A stretch of DNA of 64,000 bases, from assembly GCF_026790065.1 (NCBI RefSeq), contig NZ_JALAMO010000007.1, forward strand, positions 618,829 through 682,828, given 5' to 3'. Source of the stretch: Bacillus sp. N13C7 (GTDB lineage: Bacteria > Bacillota > Bacilli > Bacillales > Bacillaceae). Positions within the stretch are counted from its first letter, which is position 1. Each line of letters starts with the position of its first letter. A program made the position numbers and the translations under genes. A model generated the notes under the pieces. It ran no database searches and was not told the DNA's origin. It saw only the letters and a list, made by a program, of their open reading frames with translations. Shown here in pieces: positions 59,477 to 64,000 of this stretch.

Positions 59477-60949
59477 GTGTTAGAGTACGGATTTAAAGAT
59501 GACAGCCTGTCATTACATACAGACCTTTATCAAATCAATATGGCAGAAACTTACTGGAGAGACGGCATTCATGAAAAGAAAGCGATTTTTGAGCTTTTTT
59601 TCAGAAAGCTTCCATTTGAAAATGGCTATGCGGTATTTGCGGGCTTAGAAAAAGCCATCGAGTATCTGGAAAATTTCAAGTTTACGGAGAGCGATCTGAC
59701 TTATTTACAGGATGAACTCGGGTATCAAGAAGACTTTATTGAATATTTGCGCGGTTTATCGTTTACAGGTTCACTTTACTCCATGAAAGAAGGAGAGCTC
59801 GTTTTTAACAATGAGCCGATTATGAGGGTGGAAGCCCCCCTAGTAGAAGCGCAGCTGATTGAAACGGCTTTGCTCAACATTGTGAACTACCAAACATTAA
59901 TCGCTACAAAGGCGGCCCGGATTAAAGGCGTCATCGGCGATGAAGTTGCGCTTGAATTTGGAACAAGACGGGCGCATGAAATGGATGCGGCCATGTGGGG
60001 AGCGAGAGCAGCATTAATCGGCGGCTTCAGCGCAACAAGCAATGTAAGAGCTGGAAAGCGCTTTAATATCCCGGTATCCGGCACACATGCGCATGCACTT
60101 GTGCAGGCTTACCGCGATGAATATACAGCTTTCAAAAAATACGCAGAAACGCATAAGGATTGCGTCTTCTTAGTCGACACGTATGACACGCTTCGTTCAG
60201 GCATGCCGAATGCGATTCGGGTTGCCAAGGAATTCGGAGACCGTATCAACTTCATCGGCATCCGCCTGGACAGCGGGGATTTGGCCTATCTGTCTAAAAA
60301 AGCCCGGAAAATGCTCGATGAAGCAGGGTTTACAGACGCGAAAGTCATTGCTTCAAGCGATTTGGATGAGCATACCATTATGAATTTAAAGGCCCAGGGA
60401 GCGCGCATTGATGTCTGGGGTGTCGGCACAAAGCTGATTACAGCCTATGACCAGCCGGCTCTCGGCGCGGTTTATAAGCTCGTTGCCATTGAAGAAAACG
60501 GGAAAATGGTCGATACAATCAAAATTTCATCCAATCCTGAAAAAGTAACGACGCCGGGCAGAAAGAAAGTATACCGCATTATCAATCAGTCCAATCATCA
60601 TTCTGAAGGCGACTATATTGCGCTTTATGATGAGCAGGTGAATGATCAGAAGCGGCTCAGAATGTTCCACCCGGTTCATACATTCATCAGCAAATTTGTT
60701 ACGAATTTTTATGCGAAGGATCTTCATGAGCTGATTTTTGAAAAGGGTATTCTTTGCTACCAAAACCCTGAGATCTCAGACATACAGCAGTATGTACAGG
60801 ATAATCTCAGCCAGCTGTGGGAGGAATATAAGCGAATCAGCAAGCCGGAGGAATATCCGGTTGATCTAAGCGAGGACTGCTGGAGCAATAAAATGCAGCG
60901 GATCCACGAAGTGAAAAGCAGAATTGAAGAAGAGCTTGAGGAAGAATAA
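59477..60949 (+). CDS. pncB: Nicotinate phosphoribosyltransferase PncB
   Basis: A 490-residue enzyme joining nicotinate and PRPP, driven by ATP, to give nicotinate mononucleotide. Conserved features: SLHTDLYQINMAETY near the N-terminus, GTRRAHEMDAAMWGARAALIGG, and the PRPP-site region FIGIRLDSGDLAYLS. GTG at 59477 follows AGGAAGGGG. Second gene of the NAD salvage operon and directly uses the PncA product. Formerly yueK. Confidence 0.95.
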   Translation: MLEYGFKDDSLSLHTDLYQINMAETYWRDGIHEKKAIFELFFRKLPFENGYAVFAGLEKAIEYLENFKFTESDLTYLQDELGYQEDFIEYLRGLSFTGSLYSMKEGELVFNNEPIMRVEAPLVEAQLIETALLNIVNYQTLIATKAARIKGVIGDEVALEFGTRRAHEMDAAMWGARAALIGGFSATSNVRAGKRFNIPVSGTHAHALVQAYRDEYTAFKKYAETHKDCVFLVDTYDTLRSGMPNAIRVAKEFGDRINFIGIRLDSGDLAYLSKKARKMLDEAGFTDAKVIASSDLDEHTIMNLKAQGARIDVWGVGTKLITAYDQPALGAVYKLVAIEENGKMVDTIKISSNPEKVTTPGRKKVYRIINQSNHHSEGDYIALYDEQVNDQKRLRMFHPVHTFISKFVTNFYAKDLHELIFEKGILCYQNPEISDIQQYVQDNLSQLWEEYKRISKPEEYPVDLSEDCWSNKMQRIHEVKSRIEEELEEE

Positions 60950-60950
60950 A

Positions 60951-60992
60951 GAAAAACTGGCCTTTCGTTCGCGCAGAGGCCAGTTTTCTTTA
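60951..60992 (+). terminator. Terminator of pncA-pncB
   Basis: AGAAAAACTGGCCT/AGGCCAGTTTTCTT stem around a GC-rich loop. Confidence 0.85.
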
Positions 60993-61023
60993 TGGTTATA
61001 TTATTTTTCATGTTTAGACAATT

Positions 61024-61046
61024 TTCGTCAAATTATTTGATATACT
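61024..61046 (+). promoter_or_regulatory. Candidate pdeH promoter with Spo0A box
   Basis: TTCGTCA (61024-61030) is TGACGAA on the minus strand, matching the Spo0A box TGNCGAA. It lies 10 bases before a -10 TATACT (61041-61046). Repression of pdeH by Spo0A is known in B. subtilis; this box fits, but the -35 is weak. Confidence 0.5.
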
Positions 61047-61086
61047 TAGGGGTGAATGCCGCGCGTATTGTAAGGGGGATAAACCA

Positions 61087-62316
61087 ATGAGGGTGTTTGT
61101 TGCAAGACAGCCTATTTTTAATAGAAAAGAACAGGTTGTTGCTTATGAACTGCTGTATAGAGAGAGCGAAGAGAATGTGTATAGCGCTAAAGACGGCGAC
61201 CAGGCAACAACAGATTTGGTGATCAACAGCTTTTTAAACATCGGAATTGAGAAGCTGACGGAAGGGAAACGCTGTTTTGTGAATTTCACGGAAAGCCTGA
61301 TGTTTTCGAATCTTCCTACCTCCTTCAATCCGAAACAGCTTGTCATTGAAATCCTTGAAGATATACCGATCACGCCGGCCCTCATCTCAAGATGCAAAGA
61401 GCTGAAAAAAATGGGGTATATGCTGGCGCTCGATGATTTTTATGCAATAAACCCGCAAAATGAAGACTTACTGGAAAAGCTCATGAGCTATATTGATATA
61501 TTGAAAATTGATTTCCTCAAAACAACACGAATGGAACGCAGAAAAATTTTGCAAACCTACGGCTGCAGCGGCTTGATTTTTTTAGCGGAAAAAGTAGAGA
61601 CCAGAAAAGAATATAAACAGGCTGCCCAAGACGGCTTTCATCTATTCCAGGGCTACTTTTTCAGCGAACCGCGCATCATCAGCGGGCATGACCTGTCGAC
61701 TCATTTCTATTCTTACTATGAACTGCTGAACGAATTGAGCAAAGAGCAGCCCAACATAAAACGTGTGACAGAGTACATAGAACGGGATTTATCATTGTCC
61801 TATCAAATCTTAAAATTTTTAAACTCATCCCACAGCCGGCTGAGCCAGAAAATTGAAAGCATTCAACAGGCCATCATGCTGCTTGGATTTAATGAAATCA
61901 AACGATGGATCTACATTCTTTCCTTTAAGGATTTAAGCAGAAAAGGGAATTCCAGCAAGCACGAAATCATTAAGATTTCTCTGATGAGAGCAAAGCTTTG
62001 TGAACTGCTGGCGAGAAAAACTGCCCGGCCGCAGCCTGCCTCTTATATGCTGATTGGCATGTTTTCACTCATTGACACCCTGCTGCATAGAGAGATAGAG
62101 GAGATTATTCAAGAATTGCCTTTAATAGATGAAGTCGGGCAAGCGTTATTAGGCCATCAAAACGACTACTATCAAATGCTTGAGCTTGTGAAATTAATTG
62201 AAAGCAACAACTGGGACACTTGCACAGAATTAGGCAAAGAACTGGACAAAGAAGAAGCGTACGAATGTTATCTTGAGGCTCTGGAATGGTGTCATAAGCT
62301 TATGGACGCAAAATAA
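61087..62316 (+). CDS. pdeH: Cyclic di-GMP phosphodiesterase PdeH (EAL-HDOD)
   Basis: A 409-residue protein. The N-terminal EAL domain (about 1-195) has the catalytic motif E21-LLY-R25 (ExLxR) and LALDDFYA. The C-terminal HDOD domain (about 200-395) includes SLSYQILKFLNSS and SIQQAIMLLG. It degrades c-di-GMP and in B. subtilis favours motility; it is the main such enzyme of the species. ATG 61087 follows AAGGGGG. Formerly yuxH. Its 3' end overlaps yuzC by 25 bp, and no terminator is seen until about 62728. Confidence 0.94.
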   Translation: MRVFVARQPIFNRKEQVVAYELLYRESEENVYSAKDGDQATTDLVINSFLNIGIEKLTEGKRCFVNFTESLMFSNLPTSFNPKQLVIEILEDIPITPALISRCKELKKMGYMLALDDFYAINPQNEDLLEKLMSYIDILKIDFLKTTRMERRKILQTYGCSGLIFLAEKVETRKEYKQAAQDGFHLFQGYFFSEPRIISGHDLSTHFYSYYELLNELSKEQPNIKRVTEYIERDLSLSYQILKFLNSSHSRLSQKIESIQQAIMLLGFNEIKRWIYILSFKDLSRKGNSSKHEIIKISLMRAKLCELLARKTARPQPASYMLIGMFSLIDTLLHREIEEIIQELPLIDEVGQALLGHQNDYYQMLELVKLIESNNWDTCTELGKELDKEEAYECYLEALEWCHKLMDAK

Positions 62317-62660
62317 TTGCGGTCTTCAGACCACCGCAAAGCAAGAATGATTCGGCTTTGCGTTCCGATAAGGCTGATGTAGATGCCGTCGGGATTAAAG
62401 ACCGCATCCACTTCATGCCGGACGCCCATTTGTTTGACCAGGCGCTTTACAGATGGTTTATCTGACTGCTCGGCTGCGGTCAGGATGCGGCGCGAGAGCT
62501 CCCGCGAGCCCGCAATGCGGCTGAGAACGAGCTGCGCATCGGTGAAGAGCCCTGCTGCCTCCCGTGCTGAGCGGATAAAGGTATCTGTATTGACTGCGGG
62601 AGCAGGAGGGCGGCGTATCTCATACGGATAGGCGTAAAACCAAGGATAACGATATCTCAT
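62292..62660 (-). CDS. yuzC: YuzC, uncharacterised protein
   Basis: A 122-residue protein starting MRYRYPWFYAYPYEIRRPP, very rich in Tyr, Arg and Pro, then helical. It recalls B. subtilis YuzC, located next to degQ. The aromatic N-terminus resembles small spore coat or inner-spore proteins, but that is only an impression. AGGTG lies before the start at 62660. It converges with and overlaps pdeH by 25 bp. Confidence 0.82.
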   Translation of the reverse strand: MRYRYPWFYAYPYEIRRPPAPAVNTDTFIRSAREAAGLFTDAQLVLSRIAGSRELSRRILTAAEQSDKPSVKRLVKQMGVRHEVDAVFNPDGIYISLIGTQSRIILALRWSEDRNYFASISL

Positions 62661-62727
62661 GGGAGCACCTCACACAAAAGGATGTTTCTATATATATAGA
62701 TCTCAAATAGCCGAATATGACAAAGCG

Positions 62728-62760
62728 AAAAGGCCACAACTTTAGCGTTGCGGTCTTTTT
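62728..62760 (+). terminator. Plus-strand terminator beyond yuzC (probably ends pdeH mRNA)
   Basis: AAAAGGCC-CAAC/GTTG-GGTCTTTT with one A-C mismatch, a TTTAGC loop and a terminal T tract. The nearest plus-strand gene upstream is pdeH, ending 412 bases before. Confidence 0.75.
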
Positions 62761-62975
62761 CGGTGTTTGTCGGTCAGGATACGCCAAGAATCGCATATTC
62801 AATTTTGAAAATACGGGACGAAGGACTATAGTCTTGCTAAGTAAAAATGCGAAACACCATAAAATCAAGGGAATTAAGAATCTTTCTCAATTTCAGCCGA
62901 AATAAACGCTCCCTTTCATAGAAATATAGTCCCGTTCTTGGTGTGATCCCTTTGAGTATAAGGACCTATTGAGAT

Positions 62976-63007
62976 TTGCGGTGTCACGCAGGATCTTTTT
63001 GCATACT
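62976..63007 (+). promoter_or_regulatory. ComA box and -10 element of degQ
   Basis: TTGCGG-TGTC-ACGCAG (62976-62991) matches the ComA box TTGCGGN4CCGCAA at 10 of 12 defined positions. CATACT (63002-63007) is the -10. No good -35 is present, as expected for an activator-dependent promoter. The C at the first -10 base is the form I recall for strain 168, which gives low degQ expression compared with TATACT. Confidence 0.78.
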
Positions 63008-63120
63008 TTTCGGTGAAAAATAAGCCGAAAGAAGATACACTATTAGTAACAGATCAAATACCTAGGACTCGTTCACCATACACAATTCATTGATCTTTCA
63101 AAAAAAGGAGTGTGGAAACG

Positions 63121-63261
63121 ATGGAAAAGAAACTTGAAGAAGTAAAACAATTATTATTCCGACTCGAACTTGATATTAAAGAAACGACAGATTCATTACG
63201 AAACATTAACAAAAGCATTGATCAGCTCGATAAATACAATTATGCAATGAAAATTTCGTGA
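63121..63261 (+). CDS. degQ: DegQ, small regulator that promotes DegU phosphorylation
   Basis: A 46-residue soluble helical protein, MEKKLEEVKQLLFRLELDIK onwards, identical in pattern to DegQ of B. subtilis. It stimulates phosphate transfer from DegS to DegU, raising exoenzyme and poly-gamma-glutamate production and competence-linked behaviours. AAGGAG (63105-63110) precedes the ATG by 10 bases. The gene is monocistronic, with ComA control upstream and its own terminator. DegU-P in turn is needed for the yuk/yue operon in this window. Confidence 0.95.
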   Translation: MEKKLEEVKQLLFRLELDIKETTDSLRNINKSIDQLDKYNYAMKIS

Positions 63262-63289
63262 AAAAGACTTGGAAACAAGTCTTTTTTTT
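63261..63289 (+). terminator. Terminator of degQ
   Basis: AAAAAGACTTG/CAAGTCTTTTTTTT with a GAAA loop. Confidence 0.9.
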
Positions 63290-63444
63290 CGTTCTTCCCG
63301 TACAATAAATGGATAAAGTATTATATGATTGTTAAAAAACGAAAAACCTGCTGTCCTTTAAATGTCCCATTTAGTAAAATGGAAGGGGAGGGGGAAGTCG
63401 TTATTGAGCAGATATGTTTAGATTCTGTCCGAATCAAGGAGAAA

Positions 63445-64000
63445 ATGAAGGAGATTGTAGTTGAAAATATTTTAAATGAAGACTTAAAAACAAAACTTAT
63501 ATCTTTTATTGAAGAAAAAAAACAATTTTCATTTGCAGAATTAGCGTATCACCATTACATAGCTTTTGACGGAAAAGATGTTACAGCAATTGAGTTGTTG
63601 GCTTCTGGTATAGAACTTTTAATTTTATCTGCTGACATTTTTGACGATATTGAGGATAAGGACAATCTTCAGGCTTCTTGGATGAAAATAGATCCTTCGA
63701 TAGTGATTAACGCAGCCACTGTACTTTATACATTAAGTTTGCAAGTGATAAGTTTAGTTTCTGACAATCCGCAACATTTAAGTCTGACTTTACAATATTC
63801 ACTCCAATCTTTACAAGGGCAACATGCAGATTTAAATGTAACAGTCTCTTCAGAATCAGAGTATATTGAAATGATTAAACTTAAGTCAGGTTCTCTTGTA
63901 ACATTGCCTAGTGTTCTTGGTGTATATTTGGCAACTGGAGAATTTAATGAAACAGTTGAGGAGTATTCACGTTATTTGGGTATAGTCGAACAAATTGCGA
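63445..64000 (+). CDS. comQ: ComQ, ComX isoprenyl transferase (5' part, diverged allele)
   Basis: The first 185 codons of a trans-isoprenyl diphosphate synthase-like enzyme that cleaves and isoprenylates the ComX pheromone precursor. The first aspartate-rich motif is D67-D68-IE-D71 in SADIFDDIEDKDN. The sequence differs strongly from 168 ComQ as I recall it, beyond the first few residues, and is AT-rich, as expected for the polymorphic comQXP locus. The start ATG 63445 has AAGGAG only 3 bases before it. In-frame ATG codons at 63379 and 63325 would extend the protein. The gene runs off the window edge. Confidence 0.88.
   Translation, partial: MKEIVVENILNEDLKTKLISFIEEKKQFSFAELAYHHYIAFDGKDVTAIELLASGIELLILSADIFDDIEDKDNLQASWMKIDPSIVINAATVLYTLSLQVISLVSDNPQHLSLTLQYSLQSLQGQHADLNVTVSSESEYIEMIKLKSGSLVTLPSVLGVYLATGEFNETVEEYSRYLGIVEQIA

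Larger units (their letters stand above)
62661..63120. other. yuzC-degQ intergenic region (460 bp)
   Basis: Holds the yuzC leader, a plus-strand terminator at 62728-62760, about 200 bases of AT-rich sequence with no credible gene (a 62-codon frame at 62717-62905 overlaps the terminator), then the degQ control region with a ComA box and -10, and a leader of about 100 nt before degQ. Confidence 0.7.

Noticed and set aside
62717-62905. A 62-codon plus-strand frame between yuzC and degQ
   Set aside because: It starts before and runs through the terminator at 62728-62760, has no ribosome binding site, and shows no recognisable protein pattern.
63325-63444. In-frame upstream extension of comQ
   Set aside because: ATG codons at 63325 and 63379 are in frame, but neither has a clear ribosome binding site and the 168 protein begins at the MKEIV position. 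It is kept only as an alternative start.

Overview
This window comes from the chromosome of a Bacillus subtilis group bacterium. Gene order runs from lytH and lipA (yutB) through yut, hom-thrCB, yum, yui, dhb, ald, yuk/yue and pnc to degQ-comQ, and it matches my memory of the B. subtilis 168 map gene for gene. It is probably not strain 168. Several proteins differ from the 168 versions I recall (for example DhbC, DhbE and YuxL), and the partial ComQ at the right edge is strongly diverged, as expected for another ComQXP pherotype. I saw no tRNA, rRNA, insertion sequence, prophage or CRISPR array. No database search was possible, so family and gene names rest on recognised sequence and synteny.

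Layout. (1) 1-4181: a fragment of lytH, lipoyl synthase lipA, spore lipoprotein yutC, and yutD, yutE, yutF, yutG. (2) 4337-8815: spore protein yutH, then the threonine operon hom-thrC-thrB behind a consensus SigA promoter and a leader inverted repeat. (3) 8922-16058: the peptidase yuxL, Fe-S and redox small proteins (yutI, yuzD, yuzB, yutM), the NDH-2 paralogue yutJ, nucleoside transporter yutK, and dapF. (4) 16111-22239: guaC, yuzG, the flavoproteins yumC and yumB, then yuiA, yuiB, yuiC, yuiD. (5) 22397-26733: aminopeptidase pepA, transporter yuiF, and bioYB/yuiH facing away from a BirA operator.

(6) 26947-40026: the complete bacillibactin unit. It holds the Fe-bacillibactin esterase besA and the operon dhbA-C-E-B-F with an MbtH-like gene. 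Each transcription unit has a SigA promoter with a Fur box. DhbACB and DhbE make and load 2,3-dihydroxybenzoate, DhbF assembles the trimeric siderophore, and BesA releases iron after uptake. (7) 40070-43327: yukJ, alanine dehydrogenase ald and its activator adeR. (8) 43895-54138: a complete type VIIb secretion locus (yukE, yukD, yukC, yukB, yueB, yueC), where YukE is the WXG100 substrate, YukB the FtsK-like motor, and YueB also the known phage SPP1 receptor. (9) 54202-62660: yueD to yueI, the NAD salvage pair pncA-pncB, the c-di-GMP phosphodiesterase pdeH and yuzC. (10) 62976-64000: the ComA-controlled degQ gene and the start of comQ.

Most convergent neighbours share one bidirectional intrinsic terminator. 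The least explained stretches are the 567-bp adeR-yukE gap, which carries a strong plus-strand terminator with no gene before it; the yuiC-yuiD gap; the pdeH-degQ gap; and the diverged comQ allele.
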